The notes under the pieces are model-generated. The model searched no databases. It saw only the letters and a list, made by a program, of their open reading frames with translations, and was not told where the DNA came from. Of a DNA stretch of 64,000 nt, positions 10,039-21,300 are shown piece by piece. How positions within the stretch are numbered: the first letter of the stretch is position 1; each line of letters opens with the position of its first letter. The position numbers and the translations under genes are program-made. Source of the DNA: Seiridium cupressi (Eukaryota > Ascomycota > Sordariomycetes > Amphisphaeriales > Sporocadaceae); contig JARVKI010000042.1 of the NCBI GenBank assembly GCA_036674765.1, forward strand, positions 295,611-359,610. Direction: 5' to 3'.

Positions 10039-11820
10039 TCATGTGATATGAACAACCTCGGGTATACCATCAGGTTCCTCTATTCGCCCATTCAACGGAT
10101 AAACCTCTCCTATGAGATTGTACTTGTTGTCAGGTTTGGGACGAAGAATGACATTTAGTCGACAATTATCCAATTTGAAGAGTCTATCGCCAGGGCGTGT
10201 GTCGCGGTATACCGGCTGAAATTTATGCTTTTCGCCAAAAGCGATAACCATCTTCCATTGACCCATTAAAGCCAGTGTCTCGTTTATTTTCGAGGTGACT
10301 CTGTCCAGGGTATCTGACTTCCGAGAAAGGTCACTTTGCGCACCGTGATATCTGTGGAGATGCTCAAGTATGGACCGCGTTCCTATTATTTGTGCCGCAT
10401 GGACACGTATCCATCTAGTAAGCAGCGAAACGACCTCTTCGCGCTTCTGGTAGGCCGACAACATGGCTTCAACAATGTGCATACTGTCGCACGGGTCGTC
10501 ATGGAGCCTGAAGCATTTCCGTAGACCAGCTACTACGTCTCGTGACCTCTCCAGAGGCTTATCACGACCTGAATCAACGCGGGGAAGCGTAGACTTCATG
10601 ACGACTACGATCTGATCGATACTTGTTCCGTTTACCATCAATATGCGACGGTCGATGCGATGAGGTGTGAGGAGTCTCCTACGCTCAGCTGACAGGCACT
10701 CCTCTACCCACGGCGGCGGTTCGGTTCGAATTTTGCTCCAGTTCGGTACCCACGAGGGCCACCCATCGCGCTCGTCGGTGCGATTCACGAGCAGCAACAC
10801 GTCCGTCCGATGACCAATAATTATAGCCTGTGCTGTTGCGTCACAACAAGTTTGCAGCAAGCTGTGCTCATAATTAGGTGCAACGATGATTTTTCGGCCA
10901 TCAGTAGCCAGTCCCACCAACGCATATAGCTTATCCCGCAGATCACCAGCCTGGGACTTCCGGGTGCGGATCAACCACTCAACCATGTCCCCGCTTTGTT
11001 TTCCTAGGGCCTTCTCGCCTTCAAGTGCACGATAGCCCCTTATAGGACGGAAAAGATGTCGAGCATACTGTGCCGGGGCGGTGTCACCTAAATTGTCCAG
11101 CTTGTTCAACAAAGTGCCAACTGGGACTTTCTTTTGCCCGCAGAGAAAGAACACTTGCTGCGGCAGAGAGATTTCTTGAATAATCCAAGTCCTGCTGAAA
11201 TATGGTCGACTGAACAGCCGCACTACAGCATCATGCGCGGTCTCATGGTCCTCCGGGAGATCCAGCTCTGCCGACAGCCTCTCTGAACCAAGTACTGTCA
11301 TAGCCAAGTCAGAGTCGGCGTCTCCGGAGCCAAGCCAAGCATAAACAGCATTCGCGCGGGAGTAGATTCGGTCCATCATGGCTACCTGTGCGCTTTTCTC
11401 CTCTTTGTCCAACTGGTTGATGCAGATAGCATCAACCCAAATTTTACGTACGCCAAGTCGCCAAAGCTGGTGGAGCGCGGCATACAAGTTTCTGGTTATC
11501 ATGGTTCTATGGCGGTCGACGTACAGTGGCTGCTCTCGGGCAGGATCACCCCAACAGTACGATAAAGCCGCAAAATCATTCAAGAAGTATCTGGGGCTCG
11601 CTCCCAGATTAAATCTTATCAGACGGCATTTGAAGGGAGTATCTGGCGAGCGAGTGTCTGGCTGATAGAGCTCGATCAAGCGGATCTGATAATCGTGACT
11701 ATCCAGGCGCTTCGAGTAGAGTGTAGGAGAGTTATCATCCAGTGCTGGCGATCTATTTCGTGCTTGTTGGGGGCGGGCAAACTCGCCTGGCCCAAGAAAA
11801 GCTTTTTTGTCATTCTCCAT
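10039..11820 (-). CDS. Heterokaryon incompatibility (HET) domain protein
   Basis: 593 aa, single exon. HET-domain proteins mediate non-self recognition and cell death after hyphal fusion, although most family members are untested. The HET domain covers roughly residues 75-215. Its conserved blocks are all present: FAALSYCWGD, then RKIWVDAICINQLDKEEK, RIYSRANAVYAWLG, and RPYFSRTWIIQEI. The C-terminal ~350 residues are typical variable HET sequence, with the short motif DLRDKLYALVGLA that often follows the domain. No NACHT, WD or ankyrin repeats are visible. The frame is intact and the start ATG gives full domain coverage. HET genes are numerous and often sit in variable regions, which fits the accessory sequence that follows on the right. 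Confidence 0.93.
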   Translation of the reverse strand: MENDKKAFLGPGEFARPQQARNRSPALDDNSPTLYSKRLDSHDYQIRLIELYQPDTRSPDTPFKCRLIRFNLGASPRYFLNDFAALSYCWGDPAREQPLYVDRHRTMITRNLYAALHQLWRLGVRKIWVDAICINQLDKEEKSAQVAMMDRIYSRANAVYAWLGSGDADSDLAMTVLGSERLSAELDLPEDHETAHDAVVRLFSRPYFSRTWIIQEISLPQQVFFLCGQKKVPVGTLLNKLDNLGDTAPAQYARHLFRPIRGYRALEGEKALGKQSGDMVEWLIRTRKSQAGDLRDKLYALVGLATDGRKIIVAPNYEHSLLQTCCDATAQAIIIGHRTDVLLLVNRTDERDGWPSWVPNWSKIRTEPPPWVEECLSAERRRLLTPHRIDRRILMVNGTSIDQIVVVMKSTLPRVDSGRDKPLERSRDVVAGLRKCFRLHDDPCDSMHIVEAMLSAYQKREEVVSLLTRWIRVHAAQIIGTRSILEHLHRYHGAQSDLSRKSDTLDRVTSKINETLALMGQWKMVIAFGEKHKFQPVYRDTRPGDRLFKLDNCRLNVILRPKPDNKYNLIGEVYPLNGRIEEPDGIPEVVHIT

Positions 11821-14800
11821 AGTGGCAGGGACAGGCGAGGTTTTAATTGTTCATACAGTCGACAGGCTATTGGTGGTTAATTGCTGTAACGAGAAGGACA
11901 ATAATCTATACCGCAAGCTAGGCCGAAGAAGAAACAGAGTCCTCCATGCAGCTTATATCAAAAACTGTATCTAGTGGTTGTATCCCCGCTGCTCGTCAGC
12001 TTACCCCCGCTTTTACTTTTGTACACCGAAGTAGCGTGCAGGACTGCAGTAGGTGGTCTGTGCGCCCAGAGCTGTCAAATGTTTTTGTGGCTGGGCGACA
12101 GTGTTGGAGCAGAACAAAAGAAAAGTACAATGAACTCAGGCCAATCTCGCATACTGTTGCTGTCTTCGGAAATGTGTGGGGAAATAACCGTAATTTTATG
12201 TGGCATGTTGGGAAACAACATGCCATCTATCGTGATGTTAGCCTTTTGCAAGCCAACTTAATAATCCTAGTCTGCAATCTTGCTCCCCGATACCTTAAAG
12301 ATCAGCACCACCACCCATGATGTTGGATACTGCTACATCAGCATTGGAAGTAGCTCTATCTAATTTCTCGACTCAACAGTCATCAATGAATCAACAATTG
12401 ACTCGGACAACGTATCACTACAGTACAATCCACATTCTCAGAGGTTATGGGGAACGCCTAGGCCAGCTTCGTGGCAATTGCATCCGTCGCTATGTTCACA
12501 CATAAAACTGGCTTGCTCACCTGCTGGAAGAGAATCCGGGGAGTCTCCGTATTGCTATGTTCCTCTACGAGATCACCATGGTGTCTTTCCCGAGAAAAAG
12601 CTGAGAAAAGTGAGCGCTTCTGAGCTGTACCCACCGGAAGTCGTGTTGAACATTGGTCGAGTGGCGCACTCGATCCAATATGTGTCTAGACTTTTGCTGG
12701 AGGGGGTAGCAGTATCGCTGGGCTACAGTAAAAGTTCAGTAGAGATAAGAGCTCGGCTTTGTTGATATGGACTTTATTTGCATGCATCCTGCTCATGTTG
12801 GTGTTGATATCTCTTGGTTTCAGCGATGATTCCAATGTTATGCATCCATCCGGTCAATGATTTCATCTTCTGCCCTCTTGTAATGCGATAAATTGACAGA
12901 GGATCTTGAAAGACGCACCCTACAACATAGTTCAGCTTTGCCAGGCTGTTAGCTGTGATTGCATCAACATATTTTAGGGTTTATCACTTCTCGCCCCGTG
13001 AGTGATGCGTGTATGTGATACAATGATCGCACATTGCTAAATATTCTATCTAGCCTGCAGTTCATCTTGTTGCTGCTAACTATCAATGAACTAGCGTATC
13101 TTGTTCAATATTCCATTCGAAAAGTTTTTCTTATATACCTAATCGGGCATAAATGGTTTGTTGAGGTAAGTGGCTTCATATCCGTGATATGGCCCGTGAC
13201 GTTGCACGTATAAGTGATAATCCGAGATCAGATATAATCTGAAGAACAGCGTGTTTTCATTGAGACGCGCTCAGAGCAGTATGTCCAACGCCTGGTTTGG
13301 CGTTCCGTTTGTACGCTTGGATCATGAGCCTGAGGCTGCCGACCCAGGGGGGAAACCCCTTCCAGAATGGTTATTGCGCAGTTGCTCTATTGTGATACAT
13401 GTTCGTTAAGTCAGACCAAACGCCAGCCGAGGTGGGATCGTGAACGCTGATTGCAAGCCCACATGGTCAAATACTAGTCGTCGGACCGAGACCGGGTCGT
13501 ACGGGCCGACATGACTAACTAGTAATCGGATGGCGAACGCGTCCCTCACTCGTCGCGGAGTGGCGTCCGTACATGCGAGCGGGTCCACACGGGGAAGGGC
13601 GGGCACATTCAATCTACAATATTGAAGCACACCAATGCCCACACGACTTAAGAGGTGTGTCCTATTTCCCGTGCAGGTGTCCCGACGGATATTGGTTCGC
13701 GCAGGAGCTCCGTTCGTGCGAGAGCCTGCGACAGCCGTAGTCGAGCGCCACACTGCGCTAATGATGAACGATTCAGTACTTGCCACAATCGGGGCTCCCT
13801 AGCATAGACTAATCGGATAAGCACTCATACAATTTACTTGATTCGTCGCATTACGTGGAGAACACAATCCTCGCTCTTTTCTCATGTACTAGCCAGTTCT
13901 CTGACTTATTTCAGGCTTCGTATGACTTGAAGTACATTCCCAGATTTTCAGTGGTTTTGATTGCGGCGTCCATATTTGACAGAGAAGGACCGATGCACAA
14001 CAAAGACCGTCGTGTGGGCCAAACTCCAGCGGAAAACAAAAGGGGTGGAAAGGAAGACTAAAAGAGATTGACATTGAGTATTCGTTCCCCGGAGCCCATG
14101 CTGACCATAATACCTTATGAACACCTCCAGTCCCGCGCTGAAAGAGTCTGTTCGAGCATGCAATGCCCAGCTCTTGTAGACTGACGGGCACATACCCCCA
14201 TTCCCTTTGACCGATATATGTACAGGCATGAATCTTGGGCGGCCTTTTCCATTGACCGCGGAGTTCTTTGAGTCCTACGATGGCACAGTGGATTAAATCG
14301 ATCCAACTTGACTATGCGCTGCCTAGACATTGCGAACCAGGCATCATGCGGCAGTCTTACAATGTGATACAAGACCTCGCTTTGAAACATTGTCCTGGCC
14401 GGTATTCCAATAACGGTGTCTGTTCAGCTCCATCTACTAAAGAGCATAATATTGTGCTTCTTAACATATTGGCCAAGCCAGTTTGTAGCATTCTCTACAG
14501 ACAATGGCCTTTTGCCGGAAGCATCTAAGTCTGCTGCAGTACCTTTGTCTCCGGACTTATGGTGATTTCTGTGTGGCGCGGTACCACAGTATATGGCAGT
14601 AATTTTAAATATATCCTACTAAAACAACCGCTGTAAAGGTGGCATAGTTGCATACGACTTACCGTATTTAGTTTAAGTTCTCGTTTAGATACAGGGGCTC
14701 AAAACTATTGCCATGTGTGGTAGTGTCTGACAACCCAGGAATAGAGTTTGGTTATTCGCCGCCCCCTGAGTAAAGAACAATTCAGGGCGCGGGCACGGCA

Positions 14801-16203
14801 CAGCGGCATGGTTGTCCTTGTCATCTACAAGAAAACTACAGATGCCAAGACATGTTGGACCCGTTGTGCAGACTCATTCGCTAAGGCCTCTGCGGGAAAC
14901 CTTGTTTGTATGGGTGTATCTTAGATCGTATCTGACTTGGGCGCTCACTCCACCCAGCTAGGAACAGTGCCATGCACTAGCCAAGCCGACCCACGGGACT
15001 GGAAACGAGCGATCTTTTGTGCCTGGTGCACAGTCGTTTTCCGCTAGTTGGTGCCGCTTGGGCACCAGCGTGCTGATCTCCAGGAATTTTGGTAAACGGC
15101 TGATGGTTGGCCAAAATCACGCGGCTGGACATTCCAGAAGCTTAAGAGATCTGACAAGCTCAGTGCGGTCGCAGACACCCAAAAGCTAGATCGCTTAGGT
15201 ACAAGCGAATATCCCGTTAAAACTACATGCAGTGGTCAGGAACAGATTGCCGGAGTGCTAGTGCATCGAGGCACCGCCTTCCGTGCATTGTGCCAATGGC
15301 CCGTCGCAACAATTGACCCTATCGTGTCAAGCAGATGGGCAGCAGGAGAGTACCAAGTGTGTCGTTTTGTGCTTCGCCGCGATTCAGGGATCGTGGCTGG
15401 TGAAAATGCTGTAACTTTGAGCTCGCCTAAGCGAATCCAGCTGACAGCCAGCGACCCACTGGCGAAGTAGGGGCTGGGCTTCAACACATCGCACAGTAAA
15501 ACTTGGAGTTGAGGTCATACGCATGGGTGGCCTGCTAACTAGGGACAAGGAAGATGATGAATCCAGGCCGAGCTACAGCGTGATCGAAGTGCGATCTACA
15601 AAATACACGTCCAATAGGGCCGAGTAAGGGCCTGCATGTGGAGTCGCCGCACTATATGAAATACATCTAGATGCGATCATCACTTCTGAGAGAGTATAGC
15701 ATCGGTTGTGTCTCATCCCGAGCAGCCTCGGCATGTCCACTTAACATGTTGCTCGAGTTGCCCAAGATTGACGAGCACTAGTTTCGATGAAATGTTGAGC
15801 TAGGACAATATGGGAAATGATCACTTTGGATGACTCATGCGAGGGAGCTGTACGTCTGCGCATCATGGTCAGTCTTTTGAAAATTTGACTGCAAATACGA
15901 TAAGACTAAGGGCTAACGTGGACTAGTCAGTTGGTTGAACCTTAAAAGTAGGATACCACTGCCACGCGTCAGAATGATTCGTTAGTTTGGGAAACCCGTC
16001 ATGGTCTGAACGATCCTGCACTCCTCCGTCCGAGCGCCATATGGCAGACAAACAAGCCCCTGGCCTAAATCTAGCACAATTTTCCCGAGACTAGGGCTGC
16101 CGATGATATATCATGTTGGAGTTTATTCGTTATTTCTAGGTCGCTGTCTTAAACAGAAGTGACACAGTGCAGCGCATATTCTCCGACAACTACGACCGGC
16201 ACG
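11821..16203. other. 4.4-kb region without a recognisable gene
   Basis: I examined both strands. Open frames are at most ~126 codons and none carries a family motif or convincing splice structure. A patch near 13400-13800 is richer in G+C and CpG than its surroundings and gives the longest frame (13786-13406, -), but its translation is Arg/Thr/Val-rich and unlike any protein I know. Sequence near 14830-15500 is similarly GC-balanced without a protein. These may be old transposon or gene remnants. Confidence 0.5.
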
Positions 16204-17583
16204 ATGAGCTTGCTTCCACCAAATTTCGTGCTACAGGAGGTTACGACAGATGACTTGGCCATCGCTGCCTTGGCGTTCGGCTTCACCTTGGGGTTTGGAT
16301 GGCTCACAACATGGACCGCAGCGAAGCAAACGGGACGTGCCTACAGAAGGAGTGGTGTTGGCGTGTTTGGAAACACGTACATCTGGATGATTTGGATGGA
16401 AATCACAGTTTGCCTGTCGTTCAGCATAGTATGCTTTCTACACCTCAAAGGCCTCATCCCACCGAGGTAAATGTGAGCATATATTGACTTCTCTAATTAT
16501 CACTAATACCATTATCCTGCAGTTTCGCATTTTACTTCTGCATCCGTGAGTAACTCCAATTCGCTACGACATATCATGAAGGCTTATATATTGTAGTCAC
16601 TCTTTGGGCACTTCAAGTGCAGTTCCTTCTTCAGATTATAATTAATCGTTGCGCCATCCTTGTCAGGAACCCGAAGCTTGTCTGGCGCCTTAAAGTCGGT
16701 GTTGCCACAGTCATTACTGCCATTAACATTTCCGTCTATACTATCTGGATCCCGGCCCGATTACAGATTTCGGAAAACTACATCTCGATTAATAGTTGGT
16801 GGGACCGTTGCGAAAAAGGTCTTTATCTTATTATCGACGCCGCTCTTAATATCTATTTCATCAATATCGTATCGACGAATTTGGTCCATAATGGGCTCAA
16901 AAAGTACAAGGCATTATCACATTTCAACATGTTTATAATCGTCTTTTCCCTCGCCATGGATGTGCTTATTATAGCCATGATGAGCCTGGAGAACACTTTC
17001 GTGTAAGTTCAACTTAGTAGATGGTATAATAGTCAAACAAGACAGTAATGTTAACTCGAATTTTAGATATATGCAGTTTCATCCGTTAGCCTATATCGTG
17101 AAGCTCAATATCGAGATGTCGATGGCCGAACTTATCGTTACGGTCGCCAAGGCTCGCAACGAAGCCAACATAGATCATACCGCTCCCGTAATTCACAACG
17201 ACATCGGCCCCGACTCGGAACAGACAAAGTCCAGATCGAAGGGCGGAGCGACCGCCTTGAGTAGGAGAGAGAGATGGTCGGGAGACATGTTTGGAGTCTC
17301 AGAAGCAAAAGCAAATGGCATCGAACTAAACGACATTGCGAAGAATAGTGCGGACTCGATCGGACCAGAGGACGAGCGGGAGCGCGACAGAAATATCTAT
17401 ACTACCAGGGAAGTGCATGTCGAGTTTGAGAAGGCGTCCCAGAAGTCGGAAAATAGTGGATCCCCTAGCTTCTACGAGGGGACTGGACCAAAGAGAGATG
17501 AAGAGGACACGAGGCCACTGAACTCGAACAAGGGCGACGCTGTCCATGTTCGGATCGACAGAGGCAAGCAGCCTAACTTGTAA
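16204..17583 (+). CDS. Multi-pass integral membrane protein of unknown function (fungal-specific)
   Basis: Four exons: 16204-16466, 16523-16545 (a 23-nt micro-exon), 16597-17002 and 17067-17583. All have GT-AG introns of 51-64 nt and consistent phases; the product is 402 aa. The ATG at 16204 is the first ATG in frame. About seven hydrophobic helices are visible: LAIAALAFGFTLGFGW, the YIWMIWMEITVCLSFSIVCF stretch, FAFYFCILTLWALQVQFLL, the VGVATVITAINISVYTIW helix, the LYLIIDAALNIYFINIV helix and the FNMFIIVFSLAMDVLIIAMM helix. A last weak segment is near YMQFHPLAYIVKLN. A charged cytoplasmic-type tail of ~150 residues follows. The layout resembles the rhodopsin-like or seven-helix families common in Pezizomycotina, but I cannot assign a ligand. 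Confidence 0.85.
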
Positions 17584-18316
17584 ATCCTGTCACTGGATGA
17601 TATGTACCAACACTACTATACCTTGTAATGCTGCCTATTCTGCTATATCTAGCTATTTTAATTTGTACCACTCCATGCTCTCTTAGGCCTACCCACCGGA
17701 CTTGACACAGCTGTTGCCTAAACCTCGTCCATTCTTATCGCGAAGTTTGCAATGCATGATGCAAAAGATGGTGGATAAATGGGACTAGGCATAGGGGGCA
17801 CAGTGGTCTATAATGGTTCAAGAACCGCGAATCATCCTTGCCTCTGTTCTGGAGGAAGTAGTCAGCCAAACGGATCTACGTGAAAGTGTAATTGGAAACT
17901 TCTCCTCACTTGCAGCTTCATTATCAAGGCCAAGTTTCCTCCTCCCATGTAAATCAAGTCCCCGAGCTCGCCGAGATAAATATCATGCGGACGGCTCCGG
18001 CGGACAGCTAATGGGTTGTCCGGGCGAGTAATCATCGCTGATGAAAAGCAAATGAACCAGGTCCCGTGCATGTCCGCCAAACAGGTGTTGAATGATCGTG
18101 TTATTGGACGATGCCGTCGTACGGGATTAGTATCTGATCACCGGACAATGCCGTCGTACGGGATTAGTATCTGATCACCGGACAATGCCAATCGTTGCGC
18201 CTTCGCATATCTCAAGGGCTTACATATCATTCATCCGAACAATTAGAAGACACCAACTGGTATTTTGATTTTAACGATTGATCTGATATTCTTACAAATT
18301 TAAATGTTTCCAACTA
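17584..18316. other. Intergenic region with a short tandem repeat
   Basis: Convergent 3' flanks of the membrane protein (+) and the large SGNH pseudogene (-). Apart from the 37-bp tandem duplication at 18111-18184, I see no feature. Confidence 0.6.
18111..18184. repeat. Perfect tandem duplication, 2 x 37 bp
   Basis: The unit beginning ATGCCGTCGTACGGGATTAG occupies 18111-18147 and is repeated exactly at 18148-18184, followed by five bases of a third copy (atgcc). The identity of the copies suggests a recent slippage or duplication. Confidence 0.9.
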
Positions 18317-21300
18317 TTATGTACTAGTAGAATCATCGGCTACCCACCACTGGACACATCCGTACGATGCAGTCTCGATAAAAGCGCCGCCGTAATCGAC
18401 ACCGCCTCCACCGTCATCGCATTCGCTAGCTATCCAATCGAACGAGTACCTACACCAGCCAGAAGCGATTGGGACGTCAGACTTGGCTTCGCAGCCCGTC
18501 TGGTCATCCACCCATGTCACAGATGCAACCAGTCCGCTATCGTCTTTGTAGACATATCCGAACTCATTGGATGCCGGTAGTACATCTCCCACGTTACATA
18601 ATTTTTCCAATAGTGTCGAGGCTTGGGATTGATTAAACGAGTCCCAGCGCGAGTCAGCATTGTGGTCACGGAAGCAGTAAGGTAGAGTGTCTGATCCATG
18701 GGCGACAACTGGGAGTGGGAGAGCTGTGGCTGTGGCTGTTGCAGTCGCAGTCGCAGTTGCAGTTGCAGTTGTTGTAGGTGTGGGGTTATCGTCAGCATTT
18801 GGTATTGTGCTATCGTCGGATACGCCGCATTTGACGCCGGCAATCGCACACTATTAATGACACAAAGGGTTAGCCTTTATTCCTCCAAACCCAAATCAAG
18901 GACAGCCGGGAAGAAGGTGGGAGAGGATCACATACGTCATCATCGTCGGTGTTTCCGCAACCCAGGTACACGTATGCAGCTGGATAAAGAAAGCCTCCTG
19001 AAGTATCTAGTTGTCTTATCTTGACGCCTCTTTCCCTCTGGATGGGCATAGCAGGAAGTCTGGACAACAACGGCTCATTGACCCAAGACTCATCCGTTTC
19101 ATCCGGATCGCGTAGTTCCAGACTGCCATCGGAAACTGTGATGTTGCTCCCTTCCGCGTGCAGCTGCTGTATTTCCGCAGCCGAGAGCTCATTCAACTGA
19201 CGGCGACGGCCACGTTTTCTCATATTCGCGAGTCCCGAATATCCAGGAAAATTATCGCACGAGTACCAGCGGTTGCCTCTAGAACGAGTCCAAGATCGTG
19301 CACCTGGGTACGACTGCCACGCCCCATTGACGTAAGTTGACTTGCCGGGAGATGGATATATGCAGTAATAACTAGGCGCCAGGGCTACATCCTGAGTTAC
19401 GGTGCTCTGAGCCTTAGTCGAGATTCGGGTCGTTTTCTGAACTAGGTGATTGTCCCACCATCTTGAATAGGCTCGAAGTTAGCGAATTCAGTCACTTGAA
19501 GAAATGAGTCGGGAAAGAGATACGTACGGTTCATAGCTTCTTTGGCCGGCACTCACACGTGCCGAGTTTACGAGCAGAAAGGGGATGCCATATGGTTGGG
19601 CACAATAGTTGATGTTTGAGCTGGTGGCATCGGTGCCAAGATAAAAATCGGAGTCGGTGGTTGGGTTCGCAGCCGGCCCATTAGTAAAGGCGACAGAGTA
19701 TATGAGTCCCCAAGCCTGATTGTAGTTGCCGTTGCCTGCGGCAGAGTAGAAACGACTCATGGCATTCCCATGGGCACCATTCTCGTCCTCTGGGATCAGG
19801 CGGAGCACAGATTGCTCGTCCCATATTTTCCAGTCCGGGTTTCGGTTTGGGTTTCCACTACTAAAAGGATACTCCTCGACTTCACATCCACCTAGGCCCC
19901 AGCCAGAATAACCTTCCCCAGCGCTGCTCTACGGCTTGGGTCCGGATTGATACTTTCCATCATATCAAGGTTTAGTGGCTGCGAGATGCGAGCTTGGGCC
20001 GGGATACGTGAGAATGGGCGGCTTTTGTCTCTGCAAGATCGCTGACTGGGCATTGGCGCAGACATTTGGGTAGAGGTTGTAGTCGCAAGTCCAGACGGAG
20101 TGGTGTGCTCCGTTTGCCGGCAGGTTGCTCGGAAAGTTTGGGTTAGCACCACACGAGGATGCTTGCCTAGTAAACATGCGTTTCAATTTCTCCGCAAGGC
20201 TTGCAGTGTTGGAGCAGCAGGAACTCGATTGGCCGAGGCTCTCGACTTCTGCATCCAAATCTCCGTCGATTTCTGACTGACATTCCGTCATATATTCGGG
20301 GGCGTCGTCGATTGAGTGGTCGCAGGAAACAGTATCGGTAGCAGCATTATAGATCAGGTAATTGCCATTGGAGCAAAGGCCATGAGACGTGTCGATATCT
20401 GGCTGACATGTGTCATCTGGGTCATCCGGATCACTTCCATTGTCTGGATCGTCTGGGTCAGTGTTCTATGGGTCCGGATCGGACGGATCCGTGAAATGAT
20501 CGCCGCCGCAGTTGATAAGGCAGGGCCCGTCACAAAAGATCAGACACGACAAGCCGCAGTTCGCAGTGCATGTTGGCGACGGTGGGCTACCTGAGCTGAA
20601 GGTAATCCCGGTAGGAATGTGTGATGTTGTGTCGCCTGACCTGGTGTTGCTGCTTGGCGGTCCCGGAGATGTTGTCCAGGTCCATGGCCACGGCGGTGGG
20701 GCAATGGTCCTGACGTGGGGGGTTGTCGGAGTAGGCCCAGTTGTATATGTGTTAGTGATGACGAATGGTGTAGGGTCAATACTGCTCGTCACCCAGATGC
20801 CTGTTGGCCCGTCTATTTCGTCGTCCGGAATTGGTATCTCCCAGAAGTTGATGACGCTGGTTGTGACAGCTGGCACAGTCAGGGTCGTTGTCTGGGTATC
20901 CCGAGATGTGGAGCTGAGCGTTGTCGTTGTTGAGGAATAGAAGATCTAGATCGTAATGAGTATGACGACATTGTACCATCGAGTCCATTTCGACTTACCT
21001 CAAGTGAAGTGGTGTAAAGGGGGAATGAAATTGTAGTCGCTGTAGACAGGGTGAAGGGAGGCAAGATGAGATTACATGGTGGGATGCATTGTATGGTTGG
21101 ATTCGGTTGGACGAAGATGTCCTGTCCAACATGGACAATGCCAGAGCCGCCTGGGTCGCTAGGATTGTCGGGGTCAGCGGGCAGAGCCGGGAGCCCTGGG
21201 TCGACTATGCCCCCTGGATCATCTCCAGTCGCGTCAGTTAGTCCGTAGCGGCTAAACCAAGTCTCGGCCTGGTTTTTCCACGTGCCCAGAATGGAGTGCA

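Noticed and set aside
13406..13786. 126-codon frame in a GC-richer patch
   Set aside because: Translation is Arg/Thr/Val-rich with no motif; it may only reflect CpG-rich composition.
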